Below, piece after piece: positions 1 to 13,000 of a DNA stretch of 64,000 nucleotides. Both the position numbers and the translations under genes were made by a program. The notes under the pieces were generated by a model that saw only the letters and a program-made list of their open reading frames with translations, was not told where the DNA came from and did not search any database. Numbering within the stretch: position 1 is the stretch's first letter; each line of letters begins with the position of its first letter. This DNA is from Isoetes taiwanensis (Eukaryota > Streptophyta > Lycopodiopsida > Isoetales > Isoetaceae): assembly GCA_021234155.1 (NCBI GenBank), contig JAJEKV010000054.1, positions 5,255,962 to 5,319,961 on the forward strand, in the 5' to 3' direction.

Positions 1-175
1 GCTTCGCAGATAGGTCGATCCGATGGAAGGCGGATGAATGACACATCCACTCTTCCCTTGCTGGCTCTGCCCCATGGGAGTGGAGTGGTGGATGGCCCTT
101 GTCGCGCATTTGCCGGGGAATGCTCCTCCTTCGAGTGCGATGGCGGGCATCGTGATAAGGAGTAGGGGGCGTCAC

Positions 176-314
<139 letters not shown>

Positions 315-529
315 GCCTGGATTTGGGTGCTAGGGTTTTACTAGCGGCTGTAACTTCAGAAAGCCATAGCTCTCACATACGGTGTCAGATTGCAACGGGG
401 TTGGGCTCGTTGGAAAGCTTATTTCGAGCTCTTTCCAACGGTGTATAACATCAATACTTTTGATTCAGTTTGACAGTCTGTAATTGGCATTTTCCGGGAC
501 TGTGTACAGGACAGCGGATAGTAGAACAA

Positions 530-1313
530 ATGGCAAAAAAGAAACGGACTGTAGATGGGACTGGCAGAAACAAAAAAGAGGGAACTGAGGATGCTGGGTC
601 GTCATCAGACTCAGGTGCCAGGTGCCGGAACAGGGGGAGCCGGATGTATCAAGAAAACAGGGAACCTGGTTTTTTCCTCCACAGAATCGGAAGCTCCAGA
701 GAAAACTGAGGGTACAGTGACCAAGCAAGATCTGTTAGATGCCGTTGGCCAGATGAGGGCAGCCATGGAATTCTCAACCCTGTCTATGAAGACATCAATG
801 GAGGCCTCTGTCCAAAACATGGTAAGTGATTTGAAATCTTTCTTGTTAGCTCATGTGCAAGCAGAAGTGGAGAAATGTCAGCACAATATGATAATGGAAT
901 TAGAGTAGTTCAAGACGGGGATTAAAGTAGAATTTGAAGCTTTCAAGCAAGAGGTTTTGAGTGAAGATAGTGATTGCGAAGATGATGTAGAAGAGCAGGA
1001 AGAAAAGGACATCTCTAGAATCCAAAAGCAATTATCAGCTTTTATAGAAGAGCAAGAAAGGAGAGAAAAAGCATTGAACATCCGTTTGATTGGCATACCG
1101 GAAGAGACCAGAGAAAAGACCAAAGACATTGTTCAAAGCTTTTGTGAAAATGAACTGGCGGTGATAGATTCGGGCATTACGGATGCATTTCGAATTGGCA
1201 AGCAAACTGATAGGGATCGTCACATTATTGTCAAATTCAGATCAAAGGAAGACAAGATTAATATCTTGAAAAAAGAAGACCATGCTCAAGGGAAAGAAGA
1301 TCCGGATCAATGA
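530..1313 (+). pseudogene. LINE copy A ORF1 (coiled coil + RRM-like)
   Basis: Frames starting MAKKKRTVDG (530) and continuing after a frame change near 600-710. The middle is rich in K/E heptad-like sequence (about 720-1060), as in ORF1p coiled coils. The end carries an L1-ORF1p/RRM-like segment with LNIRLIGIPEE, DAFRIGK and HIIVKFRSKEDKINILKK. This protein normally binds the element's RNA. There is an in-frame TAG at about 906, so the copy is not intact. Identification rests on the DAFRIG...IIVKF pattern, which is shared by many LINE ORF1 proteins. Confidence 0.65.
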
Positions 1314-1464
1314 TGATCTTACTAAGAACCGGTTTCAAGAGTACAAGGAACAAAAGAGATCCTCAAGGAAGCAAGGCAAGGGGAAAAAAAGCGCATCTTG
1401 GCGACGGGGGAAGGTCATGGTGGAAAATCCAGAAAATGCATAGGTATTTGAGACCACTAGGATA

Positions 1465-2309
1465 ATGTGTTGGAACATAAATTCTATTAGTCAGTATAAA
1501 ATAGATGTAGTAGATGATCTATTTTCAAATGTAGATGTTTTGTTCTTCTTAGAAACTTGTGAAAATGAAGAAAAAGGTTTACCGGACATACATGGGTTTA
1601 CTTTGTTGCACTCGTTTGGCACAATAAAGGCCGGGCGCCTAAAAGGACATGGCGGGATTGCATGCTATGTAAGGTCAGGCATGAAACACTTGGTGAAAAT
1701 AATGAATGAAAGAGGATCATTGCAGCATATCTGGGTGGAGTTACAAGGCCAGAAAGGTAAGATCTTTGTGGCGGGATGTTACTTTCCGCCCGAGAGAATC
1801 ACCGATTTATGACTCGGACCACGGATCGGGATGACCCCTTTTTAGCTTAGAACAGAATGTGCTTTCATTCTTTGCCGGATGGTGATGTTCTCTTATTAGG
1901 AGATTTCAACGGGCGCATTGCTACCAAACAAGCAGCTATCGCTAGCATGGAAGGGGATCCCGTATGGGTCGAGATGCTTGATGATAAGGAAGTATCCCAG
2001 GAAGGATGGAGTAGAACCACGGCAGATAGAATAAGATGGCCTACACCCCAAGGCAACCATGTGCTTAATATGTGCAGCGGGCTTGATTTATTGGTTTATA
2101 ATGGCACACAACGGTTTCCAGGTACAGGTAAGTGCACATGCAGAAATGCAAGTGTTGTTGATCTCGTTCTTGCTACATCCCAGTTTGCAGAACAGGTGTT
2201 ACATATGTCTATAGGGGAAGAGATGGAAAAGATCTCAGATCATACACCGATAACAGTTGTGTTGAGCACCAAGAATTACACATGCCACCAGCACGCGTTG
2301 TGTCTCTAA
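1465..2309 (+). pseudogene. LINE copy A APE-type endonuclease
   Basis: Two open segments (1465-1812 and 1857-2309) together give the exonuclease-endonuclease-phosphatase fold. Visible motifs are WNINS near the start, the catalytic-Glu region FFLETCE, GGIACYVR, then LLLGDFNGR (metal-binding Asp/Asn) and ISDHTPI (catalytic His) near the end. The enzyme nicks target DNA for target-primed reverse transcription. A stop and a frame change at about 1812-1857 separate the halves. Confidence 0.75.
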
Positions 2310-2469
2310 GCCTCCTGACACGTATGAAATATCATAAAGTGGAAAGCTATATGAAGAAGTGTGAGGCAAGAGCCTTCACAACAAATTGGCCCAAATGATT
2401 AATCGATAAATTAAGTGACAAGATTGCAGAGTTAGTTCTAGATGTTGCCACTGATTGTTTTGTCTCACG

Positions 2470-3680
2470 CAGAAAGATGAAGGGGTTGCCATGCAATAGT
2501 TGGTTTGATGCGTCTTGTAGAGCAAAAAGAGAGGCATTTAAGCAGGCAAGGGGGGAAGATAGACAGAGATTGAAGAAAGAATATTTTGCACTTACGAAAT
2601 CAAAAAAGAAAAAGTATGTATATCAGAGACAGCAGGAGCTGATCCGTGACACTATAGCAGATCCCAAAAAATTCTGGAATGAGCTTAAGCCTAAGATGAA
2701 GCAGGAGACCCACCTGGAAACCATGGCTTTATTAAGCCAAGTGCGTAAGCTGTATCACATGCCGGAGGCCAATGTCGGTAATATTGACTTACATGATGTA
2801 GGCTGGTGCTTTGATTTGGAAGACTTAGAAGAAGGGTTAAGTCATCTTGCCAACGGGAAAGCGGCTGATTCAATTGGGCTGGTAGCTGAAATGTTCAAAT
2901 GGGCAGGTAACTCAATACATGTTGCATTGTTGTCATTATTTAACAATGTTTTGCGCAAAGGGTTTCCTCGCACTTGGCAGCTGAACAGAGTTATCCCCTT
3001 GCATAAAGCTGGAGATGAGAATGATCCTGGAAATTACCGAATGATTCTGGTTAGTAGTTTATATGCCAAATTATTTGCTGCTATGCTGAATTGTAAATTG
3101 AGCACCTGGGCTGAAAAACATAATGTTAGAGCCACTGGACAGCAGGGCTTTAGACCAAAAAAGATCTGATTGATCATTTGGTTACTTTGCGAGCTATGGT
3201 TGATTCGGTTAAGGGTAAGAAAAAACCCCTTTATGCTCTTTTTGTTGATTATGCTAAGGCATTTGACACGGTATCTCGTAGTAATTTATGGGAGAGGATG
3301 GAGGCCCTAGGGGTACCAATTGAGCTTAGACATGCAGTGAAGATACTTTATGATAAAGTTTTGGTACAGCTATCATCCCCCTACATTGAGCAATCTTGCA
3401 GATGTGGTAGAAAGTAATATTGGAGTGAAGCAAGGGTGCCCATTGTCGCCCACGCTATTTGGCCTATTCATAGACCAACCTGCAGCTTGGATGTCCGAAT
3501 ATGGCGGGGAGGGGACCCCATTGTTTAGAATGCATGGTTCATTTGCTCTTATATCTTTGATGATGTTGTTCTTCTTTCCGATTCGATTGGAAGGCATGCG
3601 AGAAGCATTTAGATTTGGTACATTTCGTGAGCGAGAAAAGTATGAGGGTAAATATGTCAAAGACTAAGATGATGGTATTT
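2470..3680 (+). pseudogene. LINE copy A reverse transcriptase
   Basis: RT fingers and palm are readable across frame breaks at about 3168, 3415 and 3560. Landmarks are NGKAADSIGLVAEMFKWAG, VIPLHKAGDENDPGNYR, ATGQQGFRP, FVDYAKAFDTVSR and GVKQGCPLSPTLFGLFIDQ. The YADD box at about 3550 is disrupted: only DDVVLLSDS-like sequence survives, in another frame. This is therefore an inactive RT gene. Confidence 0.8.
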
Positions 3681-3689
3681 GGGACAAAT

Positions 3690-4795
3690 AAAGTAGATCA
3701 TCTTAAATTTCTCTATCATGGAGAACACCGTGGAAATTGTCACCTCATATAAGTATCTAGGGATACATGTGGACAAGGGGCATATTTGGAACTCTATTTG
3801 TTGAGCATAGAGTAAATGGGGGCCTGAAAGCACTATATAGCATGCTGGCGTAAAAGTGGAAAAAGAAATATGGGACTTTAGCTTTGGCATTACATTATAT
3901 CGAAGTCTTTGGTCCAAACAGGTTTTGCTCTATGGGTGTGAAGTATGGGGGCCGGGATTATCTCGTAGAATCTGGAAAAAGGTTGAGAAAGTGCACGAAG
4001 TTCTTGAGAACAGAATTGGGTACTAAAGCTCAAACTCCATATGATATCTTTGCTTGTAGAGTGTGGCATGATGCCACTAGAGGTGAAGCCCTATGCTTAA
4101 GCGCTTACATATCTCTCTAAGTTGCTATTTGATATGCCAGAAGATAGCTTACCAAGGCTAGCATTAGAAGAAACAAGAGACAAGGGATGGTACTCAGATA
4201 TTAGGGAATGGATGAGGAAGTGGGGGATGGACATTCATGGTATACATGAGAATAAGGGCAATCTAAGAGAGTGGGTGCATGAGCACCTCATTAGAAGAAG
4301 CTGGAGAGTCCCGGAGAAAAAAAAAAACATTTCTATAGACAGTATATAAATCCCACTCTCCAAGAGGCCAAATACCTCAAGGAAGGTGTGTCTTTTGGCG
4401 CCAGACAGATGATCAGCAGGATGCGGCTTAGCTCCCATAGGCTTGGGGTTCAAGTAGGACGTTGGAGTAATATTCCCCATGAATTGAGATTTTGCAAAGT
4501 ATGCAATATGGGAGAAGTAGAAGATGAATTACATGTCATCGTAAGGTGCCCGTCATACTCAGGGATTCGAGATAAGTACAATATCCATTCAAACTCTTTG
4601 CTGGAATTCTTTGATATGCCTGGACATCACATTGGGAAATACTTGAAGGAAATATTGATCTGAGAGAGGCGGTTAATGAGTATTAAAGATTGTAATGTTA
4701 TACATGATGAGAGATGGGAAGAGTCTAATGCATTCTTGTCAGAAGATGCATTAGAGGATATCTTTTATAACGTTGAATATGTACATTGATCCTCT
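3690..4795 (+). pseudogene. LINE copy A C-terminal region with CCHC finger
   Basis: Downstream of the RT are blocks shared by all copies of this family: a GLKALYSM-like segment, the LYGCEVWGP-like region, the LRTELGTKAQTPYDI block, then RMRLSSHRLGVQVGRW and a zinc-finger-like C-x2-C...H-x4-C (CKVC...HVIVRC) at about 4490-4550. Frame changes occur at about 4120 and 4360. Confidence 0.65.
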
Positions 4796-4846
4796 CATAG
4801 ACCTGGTGGTCTACAGACGTAATAAATACAACATTTCATTTCATTT

Positions 4847-5730
<884 letters not shown>

Positions 5731-6835
5731 GCACAAGCACATTTTTGTGCTCACGGATATGCAGGTGAACCTAGAGAAAACAAAAATCATGGCAGTTGTC
5801 ATACTTAAACATGTAGAGTGTTTTCAGTATAATGGGGCCATGGTCTAGGTATATGATTCATATAAGTATCTTGGGTTGTCTATTCATAGGAATCACGGAT
5901 GGAATGCATGCATAGCTCAATGAGTGGAAGGTGGCTAAAGGCACTATATTCTTTGCAAAGTCTTAGTAGAAAAATACATTTATGGTCATGGGAATTAAAG
6001 ATTATGCTCTTCTTTGTTCTAGTGCAAACTGTTGTCGTCTATGGATGTGAGGCATGGGGGCCAAGCCTATCCAAGGGCCTTTGGGAGGACATTGAGCAAA
6101 TACTACAAAAATTCTGGAGGCAGGAATTAGGAGTTAAAATGCAAACTCCATTTTCTATGCTTCTAGCGGAATGTGGGCCTATGCCAATGGAAGGGGAGGC
6201 TATAGTAAGTTGCATTAGATATGTGAGAAAGCTGAAGAAGCCTTAATGTATGATGGGGACATTAGACACTGGGTAAAACATAAAGTGATGGCCAAACTAT
6301 AGATGAACCCGCAACCGAAAATGAGTATGTATGAGCACCAGATGAACCCAAGTTTGAGACAGGCCAAACACCTTCAGGAAAACATTTCGGTGGGTAAGAG
6401 ACATGCGATCAGCCGGATGCGATTGAGCTCTCATAGACTTGGGATCGAAACAGGACGTTGGGGGAAGATTCCTAGAGATAGACGAACATCTAAGGCTTGT
6501 GGTAGCATGGACGTGGAAGATGAGCATCATGTGTTGATAAAGTGCCTTGCTTACATGGGGGTCAGAGATAGATATGGCATATCTGTAGATGATTTGACCC
6601 AATTATTTGTCGTAAACTCTCATGTGGTGGGATCCTTTATTATCGAGGTTCTACAACATAGAGAGAGATATGTAAAACAGTTACATATATTGTTAGATGA
6701 TGAGAGTAGTGATGATTGGGATGAGAGCACTGTGGAAGCCCCTGATGTGGACTTCCCAGATAACTTATTGTAAACTGTTGTACTATCGTCTACTAGACCT
6801 GTGAGGTCTCCATAAACGTAATACCATACCATTTC
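5731..6835 (+). mobile_element. LINE copy C, 3' fragment
   Basis: Another 5'-truncated copy. It begins in the RT thumb (VNLEKTKIM), continues with YKYLGLSIHR-like sequence, LYSLQSLSRK, VVYGCEAWGPSLSKG and LGVKMQTPFSMLLAECGPMP (5899-6246). A separate open frame follows (6303-6773) with RMRLSSHRLGIETGRW and the H-x4-C half of the finger (HVLIKC). It ends with GACCTGTGAGGTCTCCATAA, the CATTTCATCT tail and a CT-rich run. Confidence 0.8.
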
Positions 6836-6876
6836 ATCTCTCTCCCTCCCCCCCCTCCCTCCCTCCCTCTCTCTCA
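6836..6876. repeat. CT/CCCT-rich simple repeat at LINE C end
   Basis: Short pyrimidine run directly abutting the LINE 3' tail, parallel to the CT tracts at the other copy ends. Confidence 0.9.
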
Positions 6877-8414
6877 CAGACCTTTGACCTTTGAAATCAA
6901 TAGAGAGTAATAATGGAAATTCAATAATAATTATTTATTATATTGAAAATTTAATACAACGGTATTTAACACTCGAGATCCGAATTTCCAAATAATCATC
7001 GTCTATCCCCTGGCATCTCTGTTATTGTTCCACGCTTTTGCTGCGCAAACCTCACTGAGCTACCAACTCTTTCTGTAAGAAGAAATAAGACAAAGATGGA
7101 GTTACTCTTGGGGAGGACTAAGTGGGTAAACTATTCCCTTAACCTGAGACAAATTACTAGTCACATAAACATTACACACAAATGTTAATCACACAAAGAA
7201 CATCTTCTTATAACGTACTGTGATTCAGGGATGATCAATCCCTCACTCGGGTTCACACGTATTCATTTCGAACATGGTCATACGTCTACATATCAATCAC
7301 ATGGTATGCATATTGCTCTACTGCCCAGCCCTTCGGCAACGACAAAAGGTGGGATCTTTCATACAGATTCATTCTTTAACATATCATTATATTCGTAAAC
7401 ACAATCAAAAGAATCAATAACAAAGTATTCATGCAAGATTTTCAACAAATTATCGGTCAGTTTCTGTGGTCTTTGCGAGTCCTTTAAAGATTATTGCAAT
7501 CCCTTATGGCAAACCATACCAATAAGTCTAACTTAAGGTTTTGTTAGAAAAACTTAAAAACTTTGTTAGACGATTTTGATGCTTTGAGATTAATTTAGAA
7601 TGAAGTTTTTTTGAATATTGGATCGAATGTTGTTCATTAAGTTCTGGATCATATGAAATTGTCTTGTCAAAGTAATTTTTCTTTGATATTATACTTCATT
7701 ATTAAGGAATTAAGGATCTGTATATGTGATGGAGCTACTGAGTAGTTAGTTTCATGGATGTGGATGAACTTCAAAGTCTAAGATATAGCTCTAGCTACCT
7801 CAAGTAACATTTCTTTGACTTTGGTTTTGACAAACATTTAATACTACGCTCAGTTAATTGAGGTTGATACTTTGATGAAAGAGCAATAGTTGCAAACAAT
7901 TTTTCCTTTTATAAACATTCTTTTTCCAATAAGCCACAACCAAACCTTAAAATTTTCCATTCATAAATTGCCTTGGGGGATCCTAAGGTGTTCTTTTCCC
8001 AATTCCTTTCTCAAAAAAAATTTATTCTTAAAAAATAGTGATGCATTTACTTTGATTCAGACCCTCTATAAGCCTATTACAATGAACATTTTGAGACATC
8101 TACTATGATTGCAACATAGCATTTGACAATTGGTTTTGGTAATCATGTCATTTTTATAAATCTTTTTGGCTTAAGAGCTAAATTTGAACAAACTTTTAGC
8201 CTTTGTTATGGATCACACCAATGAACCATACATTTTATATCTCCAAAACTTTATTCAAGACTTCTTCAGACAATTCATAGTCTCACAATCTGTAATCCAT
8301 CCAGAATTGCTACATAATCTACAATCAAACTATTAGCAATGATAAAAAGATCTCTATTTGAAGTAATAGGTCAAATAGACACAGGACACAAGTTACACCA
8401 ATAACTTAGATTGG
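6877..8414. other. AT-rich intergenic, no gene recognised
   Basis: No frame longer than about 70 codons and no recognisable domain. Part of 7.5-8.4 kb may be the internal region of the minus-strand LTR element that follows, because a primer-site-like sequence borders that LTR at about 8.41 kb, but nothing coding can be read. Confidence 0.5.
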
Positions 8415-9036
8415 CCAAGCTCTAGTTCACTAAAGCGAGAGCTAGATCCAGATACAATAACCAATCTATGGTAGTTCACCACCCAGCTGGGTCATTCAGT
8501 GCTAAGAACAGGTAGAATTATGGCAAAGTCTGACAATTATCTTCCACTAGTAGCTCCTTCGTTAGGCTTAGGCTCAGGAATAGTAATAGATTATTGAACA
8601 AGAACAACAGAAGCTCTAGAAAAAAGTAATGGCTTTATTAGAATCAGATTCAAGAGCGGAGGAGTAGAGCAGCCTTCTTTGACCCCTATCACTCTTTCGG
8701 TCATATCTCCCTCATGCGGACGAACTACAAGAAATGCCACCCAATTCAGAAACTAAACTCCGAGACAGTTTTGGGGGAGTAAAAATCGCCTCCATCAGAG
8801 CTCTGGTTGCCGAGCTATGTGCAATTGAAGTTCAGCTTCTATTTATAAACGTCTCCTGTGACTTTAGCTTTTTTTATTTAGCAAGCCCTTTTAGCATCAT
8901 AACTAAATATAGACCTTAGGTTGCCTTTATTGCCTTGCCTTGCCAATAATTTGTCAAACTTAGACACCCATGCTAGTCCACCAAGTCTAACGTCCAAGAC
9001 CACACCCCACACCCCCGAACTACCATATTCGTATCA
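8415..9036 (-). mobile_element. Minus-strand LTR related to the 16.8/19.1 kb element
   Basis: The reverse complement closely resembles the LTRs at 16.84-17.82 and 19.05-19.73 kb. It has the same order of blocks: a TGATA start, TAGTTCGGGGGTGTGG, GCTAAAGTC then TATAAATAGAA, CTTCAATTG, GAGCTCTGATGGAGGCGAT, TCTGAATTGG, CTCTTGAATCTGATTCT and CCATTAC. It is more divergent than those two are from each other. I cannot find its partner LTR, so it may be a solo LTR or a truncated element. Confidence 0.6.
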
Positions 9037-9149
9037 ACATTACTTCCTAATTACTATCAAACCTCTTCGAAACCTTCATGAACTCTGTATTTCTTAGAGA
9101 ATGTTCTCTAAGGGTTGTTCCCTTCCATATTCCTTTCCAATCTCCATAA

Positions 9150-9365
9150 CTGTGACTATGACTGTTGATGTCTCTTTTGGTATTTCTTGTGACCATGACT
9201 GTTGATGTACTCTTTTGGTACCTCTTGCTTTTGCGAGCCCGATTGGGCGGTGAGCTTTGGCCTTAAAGGCTGAAATTTGAATTATTTTATGATTCCTAGT
9301 GTAATTGATGATAGGGTCATTGGTTGTGCGCTAACCTTTGTTTTAGTATCACACCTTTCTAGACT
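9150..9365 (+). repeat. LTR-end fragment with short tandem duplication
   Basis: A roughly 38-bp duplication (GACTGTTGATGT...CTCTTTTGGTA) is followed by sequence resembling the 3' end of the small LTR family on the plus strand (GGTGAGCTTTGG, a CTTAAAGGCT block, then GCTAACCTTTG). It is probably a remnant of another copy. Confidence 0.4.
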
Positions 9366-10000
9366 TAAAAGAAAAATCTGATGAATCAAATGCTGATCTT
9401 GCTGGTCCATACCATTTTGCTTCAAAGAGGTTGCTTTAAAGGATACTCAAGCATAAAAGAATGGTTTTGTAGCTCGGTTAATGAAACAAAGTGGGTTTTC
9501 TTCCTACATTATTGAACACAAGAAACTACTTGTGCCGAATTCAACCTCTGAGATAGAGCATAAAGAGGGCTGAATTGTAGAAACTAGTTTCGAGACATAA
9601 TCGTTCTGCAGAGATGCATCTTCTCCAAGTGCCCAAGGACATCCACAATAGGAAAGTACCAAATTAAGATTCAATGAAAGGGGCCGGAATTAGGTATCAA
9701 AAGTTGTTTAATGCATGACGAGGATCGAATTTTCTCAGGCAATGCGCAAGAAACACATCAACGCTCCAACATATCCTTAGTCGCCCTCACTAATTCAAGG
9801 ATTGCCTCCTTCGAGCAACCCGACAAACAAATACAAGCATATGTTGAGGCTGCGAAGGAGACAATATAATACGCAACCACATTGAAAGGTTAGAATTCTC
9901 TTACAAAAATTTTAGCATAATGGCAGGACTACAGCTCACTTCCATCAATATCTTCATCATTTAGCATATTTGTCATTTGCAGCATTCTATCAACACTTGT
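9366..10000. other. Intergenic, 3' side of Maf-like gene
   Basis: No coding frame is recognisable. This stretch lies downstream of the stop codon of the minus-strand Maf-like gene and may include its 3' UTR; I cannot identify a clear polyadenylation site. Confidence 0.4.
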
Positions 10001-13000
10001 TTACGATACAGTCAATGCCCCGCATTTAATAAGCTTGTCCAATTCTACCGCAAACCTGCATTATACGATAAAACATAATTATTTCTCTGTATAACATATA
10101 AGACCACCATGCTTGATAGAGCTCTTTTTGCCCAAAGAAATGCTTCCTGGATAAGAAAATTCCTTATCATATCGTCTTACGCACGTTGCCAACCTATTCA
10201 ATTATTGCTTAAGCATAACATAATGCAAATGATATACACTTGCTTTATTTTGATGTTTCTGCTCTAAGAGCATTACAGCTTGAACACTGTCATCTACATA
10301 GATAGTTCAGAAGCTCTTGATGGGTTCATGATTTCAAAGATCACTGTAGTGGATTGGAGATACAAAGTGAGTCCTTGATAAGTTTAGTTCTGAAGCTGTT
10401 AAGGGTTTAGGGTGTGTTTCCATGAGCTTCTTCCGAACCCGACTTGGCGTGGTCACGCGCGCCCAAGTCGGGGCGTTTTCTTTTCTGTGGCTTGTTTTCA
10501 TGAAGCGGCGTTTTTGGGCTCATGGAAACAGGGCCTTAGTGTAAGGTGATGTACCGATTGCCTTGTTGACCTTGTAATCTGAGCCATTGATGATGCCATG
10601 TCATCTATCTCGATCTGAGTGCTCATATGGGTAGGATGAGGCACAAGGCACCACCTTTGCACCAGGGGTACACCTCTTGGACACATAAATGCATGACTGG
10701 ATATCTTGAAGGGTATATTGCTGAGCAGAGGAATTAATGAAGATCCCCCTAATCTTCATTTGCGATGTGTTTTCTCTTTGTACGATGCTCTCTGATGTTG
10801 CTTTACTTAATCTGCTAATAAAATGAGGTTCTCTTGGTGCTCTATCCAACCTTAGTTCTTCAAAGAACTAAGTCAAGAGAGAAATGGATAAGAAGGAAAA
10901 TGTACCTTTTAAAACATCTAAACCTGGATAATGCTGTATCATTTCTGTTCAATAACAGAGACGATATGTTCCAGCTATGACATTATGTTCTCATATGGCA
11001 GTGAACCAGCTTGAAAGTTTCAAGTTTTGCCATTATGACAGAATTTGTGGCATCTCTAAATTTTACTTCTTTTTCCAGCATGCAAGTGGATTTAAATAAT
11101 ATAGTTCTCATTGAAAGTTAATTGCATTCACCTGTGGATGGGGAAGCCGACAACATTGTAGAAGCACCCAGTAACAGACTTCACAAGGGAGCCACCTAGA
11201 CCCTGAAAACGAGATTGTATTGGTGTTATGTTAGGACCAAACATGTTTCCAGCACTTCAATTTGGATGGTTTTGCAGGTTTGTAACGCCCTTATAGACCA
11301 TAATCATTTTAACAAATTACAAGTGTTTGAATTTAAAACTTCAATAAGACTTTTGCAAAATTGGAGTTCAATAATCGATGTAACCTTTCCTGTTACCTGT
11401 ATGCCATATGCGCCAGCCTTATCCATTGGATCACCAGTTGCAATATATGCTTTAATTTCCTCATTATCAATCTTTCCAAACTCAACCTTAACTTGTACGC
11501 AGAGACATCATGAGATTAAGTACGATAACATTCACATTAATGACAAAGAAGAGAAGAATCTTACTACTGTCTCCTCCCAAAAAGTTTGCAGAAGTGGAGA
11601 CGGTTCTATTGTAGGATCTAGACAGACAAATACAAATAGATGGTTGCATTTAGTACCAATTTACTTTCTTGTAAATATAGAGGAAGAGACATATTTGAAT
11701 GCAGGGGTTATTAGTTTAGTGAAAACAAATAAAGGTCCTCACAGAGGTCATCACAGGACAAATAAGAACACATAATAGAGCTCATTACAGAGGCATGAGC
11801 AAAACAAATATAGAAGGGGCGATCACATCTTCCATGAAACAAACCTATGTTAAGTAGACAGTATTTAGATAGGAATGGGCCGCTAAAACCTGCATGATAC
11901 AGACTTGAAATGATGTGATGTGTCCCCAATAGTGATATCTTATGTGCAGCAGTAATGATCTTGCCAGCTCAAAGATTTATAGCCTGTTGATAAAGAGACC
12001 TTCCTTGTGGTACTTGGTTAAGCATGTGATAGAAGTAGATGTGGCCTCTGTCAGGGAATGCTAGCAAGCCAATTGCATCCTTGGTCATTGTCAATGTTCA
12101 ATCGCAAGAAGTGACTGCCCAATTGCAATTACCAATCATCTTATAATAAGCTATAGACATCATATAATAAGCTATAGACAGAATGTCACCCTCACAGCAA
12201 GCATCCTGAAATCAATTCAATCTATAGCATATGAGTTAATGATATCCCATTAGAATTGTTAGCACACTTGCTAAGTGCAATCATCAGAGACCATCATATC
12301 CATAAGGTCAAGAGCTTTAACTTCTTCCAAGGCTCAAAGGTTGCTCGAAAAGCTGCATGGAAGAGAGCTGCCCCAAGGGTCCAATTCATATTCCTCTAAG
12401 ATGTTTCATTTTAAGAGCATGCCACCTTCAGCATACGTTCTAAAGTCTCCTTGTATGTCTAAGAGCATGCCACATTCAGCATACATTCTAAAATCTCCTT
12501 GTATGTGACATGCTCAAATCTTGGACTCTCTCTCAATTGTTGCACAAGAAGGTTAAATTATCATGCTCTTTATGTTCGTGATCAATCCCAGGCAGAACTC
12601 GTATGATGAAGATGGCAGCTAACTGATTCCTCTCATTCACCTAATTCGCATCCTCAAATCTCCAAGAATCAAAAAAGGTATGATGTCAAATCAATCACAC
12701 GGTTGAATATTAAAATGATATTTACTAGTCTAACGAAAAAAACTTTTGGTCATTAAAATCAACAACCATTTTTTATTCCCTCTTGCCTTGCACGCTTATT
12801 TTTGTCTAACTTTCTACCATATTATTCCCCACCTCCCACAATAATTTAGGATCACCTTGAAAGATACTGCTCCTGAAAATGCATTAATCGCCAAATTTAT
12901 TGAGAAATTTTGATAATAAATTCATCCTGCCTAGCTTTTAGGACGTGTACGGACAAGGAATTCTGTGATGGGTTACCTGATTTGAACATTTCTTTTTGAT

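Larger units (their letters stand above)
320..4846 (+). mobile_element. LINE copy A (jockey/CR1-like), near full length, decayed
   Basis: Non-LTR retrotransposon in the order ORF1, APE endonuclease, reverse transcriptase, C-terminal CCHC finger, 3' tail. The last 40 bases read roughly CTGGTGGTCTACAGACGTAA then an ATTTC-type pentamer tail. The same 3' end recurs in the two copies downstream and in the minus-strand fragment at 53.6 kb, which defines the family boundary. The RT motif block (KAFDTV, GVKQGCPLSPTLF) and the C-terminal RMRLSSHRLG...GRW block are of the jockey/CR1/I type rather than the L1 type usual in plants. All frames are broken by indels and stops. The 5' boundary is uncertain; I place it after the CT tract. 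Confidence 0.8.
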
